Numbered from the stretch's first letter, positions 37,760 through 46,801 are shown. The stretch is 64,000 nt of DNA from Lacticaseibacillus brantae DSM 23927 (GCF_001436115.1 NZ_AYZQ01000001.1:62001-126000); one strand, 5' to 3'. Notes: generated by a model not told the origin, from the sequence alone. Translations and numbers: made by a program.

Positions 37760-38577
37760 CCTTTCAATCCTGCCTTTGAAATACCAGCGATAATGTATTT
37801 TTGTAAGAAGATGTACAAGATAACCATTGGAATAATGACGAAGGTGGAGGCTGCCATCAACAGTTGATACTGCGTGCCAGCGTCCGTGGTGAAGGCCTGT
37901 AACCCAACAGGCAGCGTCCGCATACTTTCAGAGTTCGTCACAATCAGAGGCCACATGAAGGAGTTCCATGACCCGATGACTTGTAGAACGGTGACAGCTG
38001 TGATGGTTGATTTACTCATGGGAACCAGAACCGTCCACAAATACTTCCAATCAGAAGCGCCATCAATTTTGGCAGCGTAGTAAATCTGATCAGGCGTCGA
38101 CTGGAACGTCTGGCGCAAGGTGAAAACGGTGAAGAAACTGGCCAACCAGGGAAGAATCAAGGCCCCATATTTGTCGATTTGCCCCAAATGTGACAAGGTC
38201 ACAAAGTTTGGAATAATCAACATTTCACCGGGAATCATCATTGTTCCCAGAAAGATAACGAAGAGAATATTTTTACCCCAGAACTTTAAGCGCGCAAATG
38301 CGAAAGCGGCCAAGATACTGGTGAACAAAGTGCCAGCAGTCGATAAGGTCGTGACCACAACACTATTGATGAAGTAGCGACCAAACGGTGCAGCGTGCCA
38401 AGCAGCCACGTAATTGCCCCATTGTAATTGCTTAGGAATCCAAATGGGTGGCACTTTGATGGTTTCAGGTGCGGTCTTTAAGGATGTTGAAATCATCCAC
38501 AAGAATGGAATCAACATGGTGAGCGCCCCTAAGATGACGATGACGTATAAGAGAATTTTGCTAATTGTTTTTGCCAT
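37756..38577 (-). CDS. ABC transporter permease, UgpE/MalG type
   Basis: A 273-residue inner permease with six membrane segments. The EAA loop AAKIDGASDWKYLWTVLVP, which docks on the ATPase, lies near residues 185-203. It forms the channel together with the UgpA-like protein. It lies 10 bases after that gene and overlaps the binding-protein gene, within an ATPase-permease-permease-binding protein operon. Confidence 0.92.
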   Translation of the reverse strand: MAKTISKILLYVIVILGALTMLIPFLWMISTSLKTAPETIKVPPIWIPKQLQWGNYVAAWHAAPFGRYFINSVVVTTLSTAGTLFTSILAAFAFARLKFWGKNILFVIFLGTMMIPGEMLIIPNFVTLSHLGQIDKYGALILPWLASFFTVFTLRQTFQSTPDQIYYAAKIDGASDWKYLWTVLVPMSKSTITAVTVLQVIGSWNSFMWPLIVTNSESMRTLPVGLQAFTTDAGTQYQLLMAASTFVIIPMVILYIFLQKYIIAGISKAGLKG

Positions 38578-38587
38578 CTGCGTCCTC

Positions 38588-39481
38588 CTAATAGTGCACG
38601 TGCTTGCGGGAATACCACAATTGCACGAGCGTGACTAACAGGATCAAGAAGAATAAGACCACACCACTGGCGGCCGCGACCGGATACTTGTATTCGGTAT
38701 AGAACTTCTGATACAAGTAATAAACAATCGTCAAATCAGCTTTCCCAGGGCCGGGTGTGCCTTGGAACAGGGCAAAAATTTCATCGAAGACTTTGAAGCT
38801 ACCAATGACCCCATTGATTGAAACTAAGAAAGTGATGGGGGACAGCAGTGGCAATGTCACGTTCCAGAAACGTTGGAAGGCATTGGCACCATCGATTTCG
38901 GCGGCTTTGTAATACCCGTCGTCGATGTTGTTAATCCCAACCAAGAACAAGATGATATTAAAGCCCAAATTCTTCCAGATACTCATGATAATGAGGGCGA
39001 GAAGCGAATAATTGGGATCAGTCAACCAGTGGATCGGGTGAATCCCAAACCACCCCAGAAAATAATTCATCAAGCCGTAATCGGAATGATAAATCCAGTT
39101 CCAGACCATCGCGATGGCGATGGTGCTGGTGACAAAGGGGAGGAAGTAGATGGTCCGGAAGAATCCGGATAAGAACTTAATCTGATTGAGCAACAACGCA
39201 ATGACTAATGACAGAATGACAGTAATTGGCACGACCGCGATGACAAAAATCAGGGTATTTTTGACGGCCAAGTGGAAATCCGGGTCATTCCAGAGATACA
39301 CGAAATTATCAAAACCTAATCCGCCCACCTTATCCGTATAGAAGTCGTACTTCGTATACAAGCTCATCGCGAAACTACTGATGATGGGATAAATGTGGAA
39401 CGTGATTGAAATGACGAGCATTGGTAACAGATACAGCAACGCTATGGCAGATGACTTCAGGCTAGGTTTTTCATTGAGCAT
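38588..39481 (-). CDS. ABC transporter permease, UgpA/MalF type
   Basis: A 297-residue permease with six membrane segments and the EAA loop AAEIDGANAFQRFWNVTLP. The ATG at 39481 (MLNEKPSLKSS) is preferred over a GTG nine bases upstream. Either start overlaps the end of the ATPase gene, indicating translational coupling. It partners the UgpE-like protein. No dedicated catabolic gene accompanies the operon. Confidence 0.92.
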   Translation of the reverse strand: MLNEKPSLKSSAIALLYLLPMLVISITFHIYPIISSFAMSLYTKYDFYTDKVGGLGFDNFVYLWNDPDFHLAVKNTLIFVIAVVPITVILSLVIALLLNQIKFLSGFFRTIYFLPFVTSTIAIAMVWNWIYHSDYGLMNYFLGWFGIHPIHWLTDPNYSLLALIIMSIWKNLGFNIILFLVGINNIDDGYYKAAEIDGANAFQRFWNVTLPLLSPITFLVSINGVIGSFKVFDEIFALFQGTPGPGKADLTIVYYLYQKFYTEYKYPVAAASGVVLFFLILLVTLVQLWYSRKHVHY

Positions 39482-40532
39482 GAAGATCACCGCCGTAAAT
39501 CATTGTGCCCGCGTCATCAAAAAGGAAGAAGCCCTTCTTGGTGAGATAGAAATCGAGCTGGGCTTGATCTTCTGGCACCCCAGACATCTCAGTACTCAGG
39601 ATGGTTTGTCCATTGTACGTGACGTCGCTGGTGGCTTCTCGACCAAACTTTTGGCTGTGAGTGACCGATCCAGAGAGTTTGGTGAGGACGGCATCCCCGG
39701 CATCGTAAGGAATAATTGCTTCCGAACGAATTCCGGCGGTTTCAGCCCGCTCCAGTATCTCGCCTGGAATGATCCCAGCCAGTGCGTCTTGTAACACATC
39801 AGCAGGGATGGTATTGATAATTGGCGTCCCAATGAACTTGGCGACAAACAGATTGTTTGGCGACTCATACAGGTCCGTCGGGGAACTGAATTGTTGGATA
39901 TGGCCGTCACTCAATACCATGATGTTGTCTGAAATATGTAAGGCTTCATCTTGGTCATGAGTGACAAAAATCGTGGTAACCCCAGTTTCACGCTGAATGC
40001 GGCGAATTTCTTCCCGCATTTCAATGCGTAAGCGTGCATCAAGGTTAGACAATGGCTCATCCAACAATAATAAGCTTGGGGACTTCGCTAGCGCCCGCGC
40101 AATGGCGACCCGCTGTTGTTGTCCACCAGATAACTCGCCAGGTTTCTTATCGACCTGGTCATCAACATGGACGAGAGCAGCCAGTTCAGCGGCGCGTTTG
40201 CGACGTTCTGCTTTTGGCACTTTGGCCATCTTGAGGGGAAAAGCGATATTATCCAACACTGTCAAGTGCGGATACAACGCATAGTTTTGGAAAACCATGC
40301 CCACTTTACGGGCCAACGCGTCTTTCTTGGTGACATCTTCATCGCCAAAAAAGATTTGACCGCTGGTTGCCGTCAACAACCCTGAAATCAGATTCAGGGT
40401 CGTCGTTTTACCGCCGCCACTCGGTCCGAGCAGCGAGACTAACGTACCGTCAGGGATGGTGAAATTCAGGTCCCTGAGCGTGTCAGTCTTGCCATCATAG
40501 GACATCGTGACGTCTTTGAAAGTAACCTTCAA
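39471..40532 (-). CDS. ABC transporter ATP-binding protein, UgpC/MsmK type
   Basis: A 353-residue ATPase with Walker A GPSGGGKTTT, signature LSGGQQQR, Walker B SLLLLDEP and a C-terminal TOBE-type regulatory domain of about 110 residues, as in CUT1 sugar and glycerol-phosphate importers. It starts with TTG after AAGGAG nine bases upstream. It is the first gene of the minus-strand operon. Members of this family can serve several CUT1 transporters. Confidence 0.93.
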   Translation of the reverse strand: MKVTFKDVTMSYDGKTDTLRDLNFTIPDGTLVSLLGPSGGGKTTTLNLISGLLTATSGQIFFGDEDVTKKDALARKVGMVFQNYALYPHLTVLDNIAFPLKMAKVPKAERRKRAAELAALVHVDDQVDKKPGELSGGQQQRVAIARALAKSPSLLLLDEPLSNLDARLRIEMREEIRRIQRETGVTTIFVTHDQDEALHISDNIMVLSDGHIQQFSSPTDLYESPNNLFVAKFIGTPIINTIPADVLQDALAGIIPGEILERAETAGIRSEAIIPYDAGDAVLTKLSGSVTHSQKFGREATSDVTYNGQTILSTEMSGVPEDQAQLDFYLTKKGFFLFDDAGTMIYGGDLHAQ

Positions 40533-40837
40533 CCCAGTCCGCTCCTTCGATTTTAGTCATTGGCGTTGTTTGCCAACAGAGGCTCCCTGATAATCAGGCA
40601 GCGCACTTCTTTATGATACCGTAAAATTTCAAAAAAAGGTCACGGACTCTTCTTTTTTATGTATCGATTTTGTAAACAACCTTCCAGGTCTCATTAGACT
40701 GGGATTCGGAACATTTTTTTGGGAAAATTTGTGGTCTAGTGGTTTCTGTGTGGCTTCACAATCGGTGGAAGTGTTGATTTGACGGGCCCGGAACTTGCTC
40801 AGAGCCTTCAGGACGTTAAACTGACTTTAGGAAATGC

Positions 40838-40880
40838 CACATTGGGTTGCAAAGCGATAGGAATCGATTAGCACAATGTG
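40838..40880 (+). ncRNA. candidate structured leader RNA or small RNA
   Basis: CACATTG (40838) pairs with CAATGTG (40874), enclosing a hairpin CGAT-AGGA-ATCG. A terminator follows after three bases. No T-box or known riboswitch motif is recognised. Strand follows from the terminator T run. Confidence 0.3.
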
Positions 40881-40883
40881 ACT

Positions 40884-40913
40884 AACCCCACTGACTGGTT
40901 CAGTGGGGTTTTT
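40884..40913 (+). terminator. terminator upstream of the acetyltransferase gene
   Basis: AACCCCACTGA and TCAGTGGGGTT pair around CTGGT and are followed by TTT. Confidence 0.75.
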
Positions 40914-40975
40914 GTCGGTTTAACCGTCCTTTTATCAAAAGTTTGATACACTGGAGGAGTAAAGGAGGGCATAAT

Positions 40976-41548
40976 ATGATTCGTAAAAGTACACCCGCAG
41001 ATGCCCACGGCGTCGTGCCACTCATTGATATCGTCTTTGAAGAGATGGAAATCCCTCAATTGATGGTACTATCTAAGTCCGTGACTTATCCCGTGTTTGA
41101 AAAGGCGTTTCTTCTGCCGGATTATCGGTATGGCTATCCCAACACGTATGTCGCTGAAGAAGATGGCAAAATTAAAGGCATTCTTGTGGGGTATCCGCAT
41201 GAAAAAGAGGCTCACATTGATGATGCCTTTGCGCCTTTATTGCCTGAATTAGGAATGGACCCTAATGAACGGTTCTTCACCGATCAGGAGAGCTACCCTG
41301 GTGAATGGTATCTGGATACATTTGCTGTAGCTGAGGATTCTCAGGGCCAAGGCATCGGGACTAAGTTAATTGAGACGGTCTTGCCAGAGCTGGCCGCTTC
41401 TGGCGTTGAACGTGTCAGTTTGAATGTTGATCAAGCCAATCCTCGGGCGCAAAAATTATATGAACGGCTTGGATTTGAAAAAACAGGCGAGCTGATGATT
41501 GGTACACATCGCTACAACCACATGGTCAAACTGCTGGCCAAAAATTAA
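40976..41548 (+). CDS. GNAT family N-acetyltransferase
   Basis: A 190-residue acetyl-CoA-dependent transferase. The acetyl-CoA loop is QGQGIGTKL (motif A) and the C-terminal motif B region is NPRAQKLYERLGFEKTG. The substrate cannot be inferred. The ATG at 40976 follows AAAGGAGGG; an in-frame codon 33 bases upstream lacks a site. It stands alone between terminators. Confidence 0.9.
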   Translation: MIRKSTPADAHGVVPLIDIVFEEMEIPQLMVLSKSVTYPVFEKAFLLPDYRYGYPNTYVAEEDGKIKGILVGYPHEKEAHIDDAFAPLLPELGMDPNERFFTDQESYPGEWYLDTFAVAEDSQGQGIGTKLIETVLPELAASGVERVSLNVDQANPRAQKLYERLGFEKTGELMIGTHRYNHMVKLLAKN

Positions 41549-41555
41549 ATTAGCC

Positions 41556-41589
41556 ACACCTCATTGTCGGTAAGACAATGGGGTGTTTT
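41556..41589 (+). terminator. terminator after the acetyltransferase gene
   Basis: ACACC-CATTGTC pairs with GACAATG-GGTGT and is followed by TTTC. Confidence 0.75.
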
Positions 41590-41705
41590 CTTACGAATGA
41601 CAGCGCTGGCTGGCCTATTGACAGTAGGGGGTGGCACCCAGTAAATTCAAAGTATTGATAGCGCTGTCACAATTTGCGCACTGAGGCCATCAGGGGGGTG
41701 GGAGA

Positions 41706-41891
41706 ATGACAATTACAGGGCTTAAGGTCTTTAAATTTGTATCGATTGTTTCCACAGTGACTGCCATCGGATTCATCTGTGTCGGCTTATTGACGGAGAT
41801 TTCACTAGGGGATTTCGTGAGGGAACTCAGTATCATTAGTGGCAATTTAATTCTTTATCCCATTATCTCCAGACACATGGAATTGGAGTAA
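41706..41891 (+). CDS. small membrane protein of unknown function
   Basis: A 61-residue reading frame with one clear membrane segment (residues 8-30) and a second weakly hydrophobic stretch. A GGGAG site lies five bases before the ATG. No family is recognised. It is followed by the repeat-type terminator at 41905, like the small gene at 34667, which supports it being transcribed. Coding status is moderate. Confidence 0.45.
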   Translation: MTITGLKVFKFVSIVSTVTAIGFICVGLLTEISLGDFVRELSIISGNLILYPIISRHMELE

Positions 41892-41904
41892 GCTGCACCA
41901 TGCA

Positions 41905-41948
41905 AAAAGGGTTGTGACAAAACTACGTTTTGTCACAACCCTTTTTTA
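41905..41948. repeat. dispersed repeat, module A copy 2 (terminator hairpin)
   Basis: GGGTTGTGACAAAAC and its perfect complement flank the loop TAC, with A and T runs on both sides. The inner core is identical to 34899-34942. Confidence 0.8.
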
Positions 41949-42048
41949 ATTTCTGAACAAACTAGACTAATCGCGTTCCAAAAGACCGAGAATTCCGGTT
42001 AACAACAAGTGTGAAAACTCGCGTTCAGCAACCGAGCCCCGACACAGT

Positions 42049-42094
42049 TTTGCTGCCTTGGCGTCCTCGCCAAGGGCAAAGCAAGTTGGGCACA
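42049..42094. repeat. dispersed repeat, module B copy 2
   Basis: The same 46-base element as 34953-34998 with one substitution. It is again between convergent genes, but about 100 bases from module A instead of about 10. The stretch 41949-42048 shows no other feature. Confidence 0.8.
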
Positions 42095-42111
42095 TCTGCT
42101 TTTAATGTGAA

Positions 42112-42612
42112 TTAGTCAAAGCCCAACACGGGGTTGCCGGTTTTGAGTGGGTGGCCGACGCGGCTGAAATGATTCAAGATGACCGCGACTAAAATGCCAT
42201 TGATGGTGTCGTCAGGCGTCAGGCCATCGATTGCCACGACTTGGCCACCGCGAACAGATGAAACTGACATTATGACGCCGACACCGCGGTAAACGCGATA
42301 AACATCATTGGTCAAATTCCCCATGACAATCCAATTGAGCTTGGAAACATAGGCAAATTCGTTCCAAACACCAAACATTTGCTTGATCGTGCCAGTTTCT
42401 TGGTTATCGACGAACAGGCCGTACCGCGGGAAAATTCCCAGACTTTGCTGGCGAATTTCACCTAATGGTTGCCTGGAGAGATTGGCCAAGACATAGCCGG
42501 TATTGATCAAACCCCGGCGGCCACTAATAAGAAATCGATTCTGGTGGTGTTGATCATAGATGGGAGTGATGCCGACTTGCTGCAGAACTGGTGGCTCAAA
42601 ATAGAGGGTCAT
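42112..42612 (-). CDS. LURP-one-related (YxjI-like) protein
   Basis: A 166-residue protein without membrane segments. The pattern of beta strands, with phrases such as GEIRQQSLGIFPRYGLF and NDVYRVYRGVGVIMSV, fits the tubby-like LURP-one/YxjI family. Its function in bacteria is unknown. It lies two bases after the HAD phosphatase gene and is co-transcribed with it. Confidence 0.6.
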   Translation of the reverse strand: MTLYFEPPVLQQVGITPIYDQHHQNRFLISGRRGLINTGYVLANLSRQPLGEIRQQSLGIFPRYGLFVDNQETGTIKQMFGVWNEFAYVSKLNWIVMGNLTNDVYRVYRGVGVIMSVSSVRGGQVVAIDGLTPDDTINGILVAVILNHFSRVGHPLKTGNPVLGFD

Positions 42613-42614
42613 GC

Positions 42615-43490
42615 TTATTCGGCCTGGTTAATGGCGATGGCTTGATAAATTGCTTTGGCCACGCCGTCTTCAAGATTTGTGGTTGTTTCTCTCCAAGCTA
42701 GGGCTTTAATTTCTGGGACAGCGTTACCCATCGCGACGCCGTACTTAGCTTGGCGAATCATGGATTCATCATTGAGATTATCGCCCAAGGTCATGACTTC
42801 ATCCATGGAGATGCCACGTTGTTTTGTAAATTCGGTGAGGGCACTCCCTTTTTGGGCATGGATATTGTTAATTTCGATGTTATTGGCCGAACTACTCGTG
42901 ACGACCAGTTCCCCGGTGGCATTGAATTTAGCTTTTGGCGCGTCCAAGGCCGCTTGGTGTTCCGGACTGAAAGCGATGATTTTCATAATTTCAATCCCGG
43001 GGGTTTTGAGCAGTGCATCGTAATTATCCACGTAATTAATGTTCATTAATTCAAGGCGAGCCGCTGCCAGGACAACGGCAATCTTATAGGATGTATCAGG
43101 ATTAAGGTCAACGAGCAAGTCAGCGACATTTTGAATCCGCGCAACCTTGCTGTCGGAGTAGATGCCTTGATTGGTAATCAATTCAAAATAAATGCCGCGG
43201 GCCTTCAAATCATCACTCACGTAAGTCGTCATCGCCGAACTGAGCGGAATATCGACCACTAATTTATGTTGTTCATCAAAAACCTGAGCCCCATTCAGCG
43301 TAATAAAGGCCGGGTGTAGATTCTGGGCTGCGAGTAAAGGTTGGGCCTCGCTCAAACCGCGGCCAGTAGCCACCACGAATTGAATTCCAGCTGCTTTGGC
43401 ATCCAGAATCGCTTGGGCATTTCCTGCAGACACCTGCATCTTGTCGTTCAGCAAGGTGCCGTCCATATCTGAAGCAATCAATTTGATCAT
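42615..43490 (-). CDS. Cof-type HAD-IIB hydrolase (sugar phosphatase family)
   Basis: A 291-residue phosphatase. HAD motif I is DMDGTLLND at 8-16, motif II is VATGRG, and motif IV is TLGDNLNDESMI with the metal aspartates. An alpha/beta type IIB cap lies between. The family dephosphorylates sugar phosphates, pyridoxal phosphate or flavin precursors; the substrate is not predictable here. GGAGG lies before the ATG. Confidence 0.93.
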   Translation of the reverse strand: MIKLIASDMDGTLLNDKMQVSAGNAQAILDAKAAGIQFVVATGRGLSEAQPLLAAQNLHPAFITLNGAQVFDEQHKLVVDIPLSSAMTTYVSDDLKARGIYFELITNQGIYSDSKVARIQNVADLLVDLNPDTSYKIAVVLAAARLELMNINYVDNYDALLKTPGIEIMKIIAFSPEHQAALDAPKAKFNATGELVVTSSSANNIEINNIHAQKGSALTEFTKQRGISMDEVMTLGDNLNDESMIRQAKYGVAMGNAVPEIKALAWRETTTNLEDGVAKAIYQAIAINQAE

Positions 43491-43628
43491 GGCTTATCCT
43501 CCTATATTCTTCCTGAGTTTATCATGAAATCGCTCTCTTTGGTAGGCGATTCCTGGTGTTTTGGGGCTAGTCCTGCCTCCAGGTTTCGATTACAATGAAG
43601 CTGCAGCAAGCGATGGGAGCGGATAACA

Positions 43629-44327
43629 ATGAAAACTTTGATTCATAATGACTGGCAAAATATTCTTGCACCGGTTTTTGCTAGCGAGGACTATCAAGCC
43701 TTACACGCATTTCTTAAACAGGAATACGCGACTCAAACAGTGTATCCGGAAATGCACCATATTTTCCAGGCTTTTGAATGGACGCCTTTTGATCAGGTCA
43801 AAGTCGTTATTCTCGGCCAAGATCCTTATCATGAACCCGGCCAGGCAGTGGGCGCTAGCTTTGCCGTCGCGCCGGGCATTCCCTTGCCGCCGTCGCTCCG
43901 AAATATTTATCAAGAATTGCAAGCTGATGTCGGCGCTACCCCGGTGAATCACGGCTATCTGAAAAGTTGGGCGACCCAAGGGGTGCTGCTCCTCAATGCC
44001 GTGCTAACAGTTCGGCGCGGTGTGGCTAATTCCCATCAGCAAAAAGGCTGGGAGCAGGTTAGTGATGCGGCTATCTCGGCCCTATCAGCTCGAGGCGGGG
44101 TCGTGTTTATTCTGTGGGGGAATTCTGCCAAGCAGAAAATTCCGTTGATTAACCCACAAACCAATCGAATCATCACTTCGCCACATCCCAGTCCCTTGTC
44201 AGCTTATCGGGGCTTCTTTGGCAGTAAACCTTTTTCACGGGCTAATGCCGATTTAGTGTCGATGGGCGAAACGCCAATCGATTGGCAACTACCGCAGAAC
44301 CCCGAGGAGGAGTCAGCTAATGCGTAG
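43629..44327 (+). CDS. ung: uracil-DNA glycosylase (family 1)
   Basis: Removes uracil from DNA to start base excision repair. The 232-residue protein has the catalytic motif [13 protein letters not shown] with the water-activating aspartate and the [18 protein letters not shown] loop with the catalytic histidine. Length is normal. It overlaps the ArsC-like gene by eight bases. An AP endonuclease gene for the next repair step is nearby at 46802. Confidence 0.97.
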   Translation: MKTLIHNDWQNILAPVFASEDYQALHAFLKQEYATQTVYPEMHHIFQAFEWTPFDQVKVVILGQDPYHEPGQAVGASFAVAPGIPLPPSLRNIYQELQADVGATPVNHGYLKSWATQGVLLLNAVLTVRRGVANSHQQKGWEQVSDAAISALSARGGVVFILWGNSAKQKIPLINPQTNRIITSPHPSPLSAYRGFFGSKPFSRANADLVSMGETPIDWQLPQNPEEESANA

Positions 44328-44718
44328 AATTTACTTTTTGTGCACGGGTAATTCTTGTCGGAGTCAGATGGCGGAAGGATATGCCAGACAAATGCTTGCA
44401 GCAGAAGTTCAGAGTGCTGGAGTAGAAGCTCACGGTCTGAATCCTATGGCCGTGCAAGTCATGGCTGAAGACGGCATCGACATTTCGCATCAACAATCAA
44501 CTTTGATAGACCCTGAATTTTTTGCCGGCGCAGATTTAGTGGTGACACTCTGTGGGGATGCCCAAGACCGCTGCCCGACAATACCGCAAGGCACTCACCA
44601 TTTACATTGGGACTTACCTGATGCGGCCCAAGCCCATGGGGACCAGGCGGCGATCCTGGAGATGTTTCGAACTGTTCGCGATCAAATTAAACAGGAGATT
44701 CAAACGTTGGCGGACTGA
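44320..44718 (+). CDS. arsC: arsenate reductase ArsC, thioredoxin-coupled LMW-phosphatase type
   Basis: A 132-residue protein with the phosphatase loop CTGNSCR at 8-14 and the later pair C78-C85 in [10 protein letters not shown]. These four cysteines match the layout of pI258-type ArsC, where a disulfide relay passes electrons to thioredoxin. Plain LMW tyrosine phosphatases lack the second pair. It overlaps ung by eight bases. No arsB or arsR lies nearby, so arsenate detoxification in this context is inferred from the family alone. Confidence 0.85.
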   Translation: MRRIYFLCTGNSCRSQMAEGYARQMLAAEVQSAGVEAHGLNPMAVQVMAEDGIDISHQQSTLIDPEFFAGADLVVTLCGDAQDRCPTIPQGTHHLHWDLPDAAQAHGDQAAILEMFRTVRDQIKQEIQTLAD

Positions 44719-44790
44719 TGCTAGTCACTGCGCCTAAAATCAGCTATGATAGTCGAGTAATCGCTTCACTAAAATTGGAGGTTTGTTGAT

Positions 44791-45768
44791 ATGGATTTAT
44801 TTGAAGAGCTTAAACAAAAAATCACCGGCAAGCAGATTAAGATTGTTTTTCCAGAAGGCGAGGAACCTCGAATTCTCGGTGCTGCAGTCCGGCTGGCCGC
44901 TGAAGGCCTCGTGCAGCCGATTGTCTTGGGAGATCCTGATACGATTGCCGCTGTTGCAAGCGACAATAGTTGGAGTCTAAATAAGCTGACAATTCGTAAC
45001 CCAGCAACGGATGCTGAATTTCCAAATTTGGTGACAGCTTTTGTTGAGCGCCGCAATGGGAAAGCCACCCAAGAACAGGCCGAAACTGGCTTACGCGACC
45101 CCAATTATTTTGGCACAATGCTAGTCTATGTTGGTGATGCTGACGGCATGGTCAGTGGGGTGGTCCACTCCACAGGTGATACTGTTCGCCCAGCGCTTCA
45201 AATTATCAAAACGCGGCCAGGGGTGAGTCGGACTAGTGGGGCCTATATCATGCAACGGGGCCGCGATGAACGGTATTTATTTGCCGACAATGCCATCAAT
45301 ATCGATCCTTCAGCACAAGAATTAGTTGAAATCGCCGTTGAATCTGCAAATACGGCTAAGTTGTTTGGCATTGATCCAAAAGTGGGGTTATTATCCTTCT
45401 CAACCAAAGGCTCGGCCAAGGCACCCCAAGTGGATAAAGTCGTCGAAGCCACTAAGATTGCGCATGAATTAGCCCCTGATTTACCACTTGATGGTGAATT
45501 GCAGTTTGACGCCGCTTTTGTCCCATCAGTCGCTCGCCAGAAAGCTCCTGATTCTGCAGTTGCTGGTGAAGTCAATGTCTTTATTTTCCCAGAATTACAA
45601 TCGGGGAACATTGGTTACAAGATTGCCCAACGGTTCGGGGGCTTTGAAGCAATTGGCCCAATTCTGCAAGGCTTAGCTAAACCAGTTTCTGACTTATCTC
45701 GCGGTGCTAATGAAGAAGATGTCTACAAACTTGCCATTATCACGGCTGCGCAGACATTGATGAAGTAG
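44791..45768 (+). CDS. pta: phosphate acetyltransferase
   Basis: Interconverts acetyl-CoA and acetyl phosphate, the first step of acetate formation. The 325-residue protein is a single PTA domain with the signatures VVHSTGDTVRPALQ and FGIDPKVGLLSFSTKGSA, and no N-terminal regulatory domain. GGAGG lies 11 bases before the ATG. It precedes tsaE by seven bases, a frequent order in Lactobacillales. No ackA was found in the window. Confidence 0.96.
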   Translation: MDLFEELKQKITGKQIKIVFPEGEEPRILGAAVRLAAEGLVQPIVLGDPDTIAAVASDNSWSLNKLTIRNPATDAEFPNLVTAFVERRNGKATQEQAETGLRDPNYFGTMLVYVGDADGMVSGVVHSTGDTVRPALQIIKTRPGVSRTSGAYIMQRGRDERYLFADNAINIDPSAQELVEIAVESANTAKLFGIDPKVGLLSFSTKGSAKAPQVDKVVEATKIAHELAPDLPLDGELQFDAAFVPSVARQKAPDSAVAGEVNVFIFPELQSGNIGYKIAQRFGGFEAIGPILQGLAKPVSDLSRGANEEDVYKLAIITAAQTLMK

Positions 45769-45775
45769 GTTAGAT

Positions 45776-46225
45776 ATGGAATTTGATAACGAAACCCAAC
45801 TTCAAGCGTTTGCCACCGCTTTGGCAGATAAACTTGTTCCTGGCGATGTCCTCCTGTTGGATGGTGATCTGGGTGCTGGTAAGACGAGTTTTACCAAAGG
45901 CCTGGCCGTTGGTCTTGGGATTAATGATCCGATCAAAAGTCCCACGTTTACGATTGTGCGGGAATATCAAGATGGGCGGTTACCGCTCTATCACATGGAC
46001 ATTTATCGTCTTGAAGATGGCGGGGCTGAAGATCTGGGTTTAGAAGAGTATTTTGAAGGCGATGGTGTGAGTGTTGTTGAGTGGCCAGAATTCTTGCGCT
46101 CAGCTTTACCGGAGACTTATGTGTTAATCCATTTCTTAAAAGATGACCATGATGACGACAAACGGACATTAACATTTGAAGCTGTCGGTGAGCGTGCCCA
46201 ACAGTTGATTGCCGATTTGCATTAA
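45776..46225 (+). CDS. tsaE: tRNA threonylcarbamoyladenosine biosynthesis ATPase TsaE
   Basis: ATPase of the TsaB-TsaD-TsaE complex that makes t6A37 in ANN-decoding tRNAs. The 149-residue protein has Walker A GDLGAGKTSF, the FTIVREYQ region and HMDIYRLEDG with VVEWPEF, all family hallmarks. The ribosome binding site is weak (AGGTT), so translation may depend on coupling with pta seven bases upstream. Confidence 0.95.
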   Translation: MEFDNETQLQAFATALADKLVPGDVLLLDGDLGAGKTSFTKGLAVGLGINDPIKSPTFTIVREYQDGRLPLYHMDIYRLEDGGAEDLGLEEYFEGDGVSVVEWPEFLRSALPETYVLIHFLKDDHDDDKRTLTFEAVGERAQQLIADLH

Positions 46226-46265
46226 AAAAAGTTGTGACCAGATGATTCTGGTCGCAACTTTTTTT
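46224..46265. terminator. bidirectional terminator between tsaE and the exonuclease gene
   Basis: AGTTGTGACCAGA and TCTGGTCGCAACT pair with one mismatch around TGAT, flanked by A and T runs. It overlaps both convergent stop codons. Confidence 0.88.
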
Positions 46266-46800
46266 AGGTGGTCAATTTCATAAATGGTCGAATGCGCCCC
46301 TCACCGAACTGTTGGGTTTCGGTGACCAGAATCTCAGCGCATGCATACGCATCGGCCAAAGCGTGATGGTGATGGGGCAGCGGGATTTCTAAAGCGACAC
46401 TGACCGTATCGAGGCGATGATTAGGCAAATTCGGGAAGAATTTACGACTGGTTTTGACGGTATCAATGACCTGATAATGTGGCACTTTAACGCCATAACG
46501 TTGCAAGCTATGTTTCAGAACTGAGACGTCAAAGGGCGAGTTGTGGGCGGCCACAATTTGCTGCACCGAAAAGAAACTCTGAATGTGAGGCCACATGGTG
46601 GCAAAGTTAGGGGCATCAGCGACCATTTCGGGTGTAATGCCGTGGATGCGGATATTTTGCCGGTCAAACTCAGTTTCAGGATTGATGAGGCTATAGAAAC
46701 TATCAATGACTTGATTATCGCGAACGACGACCAACGCCACTGAGCAGGCAGACGCCCGTTTTCGATTGGCGGTTTCGTAATCCATCGCAATGAAATCCAT
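46264..46800 (-). CDS. DnaQ-like 3'-5' exonuclease (DEDDh)
   Basis: A 178-residue exonuclease domain: DYET (motif I), AHNSPFDVSVLKH (motif II) and HHALADAYA with the general-base histidine and the last aspartate (motif III). The ATG at 46800, one base after the exoA stop, is preferred to an upstream start inside exoA. It resembles stand-alone epsilon-like exonucleases; whether it proofreads or trims RNA is unknown. It is coupled to exoA. Confidence 0.9.
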   Translation of the reverse strand: MDFIAMDYETANRKRASACSVALVVVRDNQVIDSFYSLINPETEFDRQNIRIHGITPEMVADAPNFATMWPHIQSFFSVQQIVAAHNSPFDVSVLKHSLQRYGVKVPHYQVIDTVKTSRKFFPNLPNHRLDTVSVALEIPLPHHHHALADAYACAEILVTETQQFGEGRIRPFMKLTT

Positions 46801-46801
46801 G

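Larger units (their letters stand above)
40533..40975. promoter_or_regulatory. 443-base regulatory region between the Ugp-type operon and the acetyltransferase gene
   Basis: No gene is supported here. The left part must contain the minus-strand operon promoter, but I find no consensus pair. The right part holds a structured RNA candidate (40838-40880), a terminator (40884-40913) and the dyad ATCAAA/TTTGAT (40934-40947) before the acetyltransferase gene. Confidence 0.5.

Noticed and set aside
40543-40720. cre site before the Ugp-type operon (TGTAAACAACC region)
   Set aside because: It lacks the central CG and several other fixed positions of the consensus.
43629-44718. ars resistance operon
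   Set aside because: Only an ArsC-like gene is present, fused by overlap to ung; no arsB, arsR or ACR3 gene is nearby.
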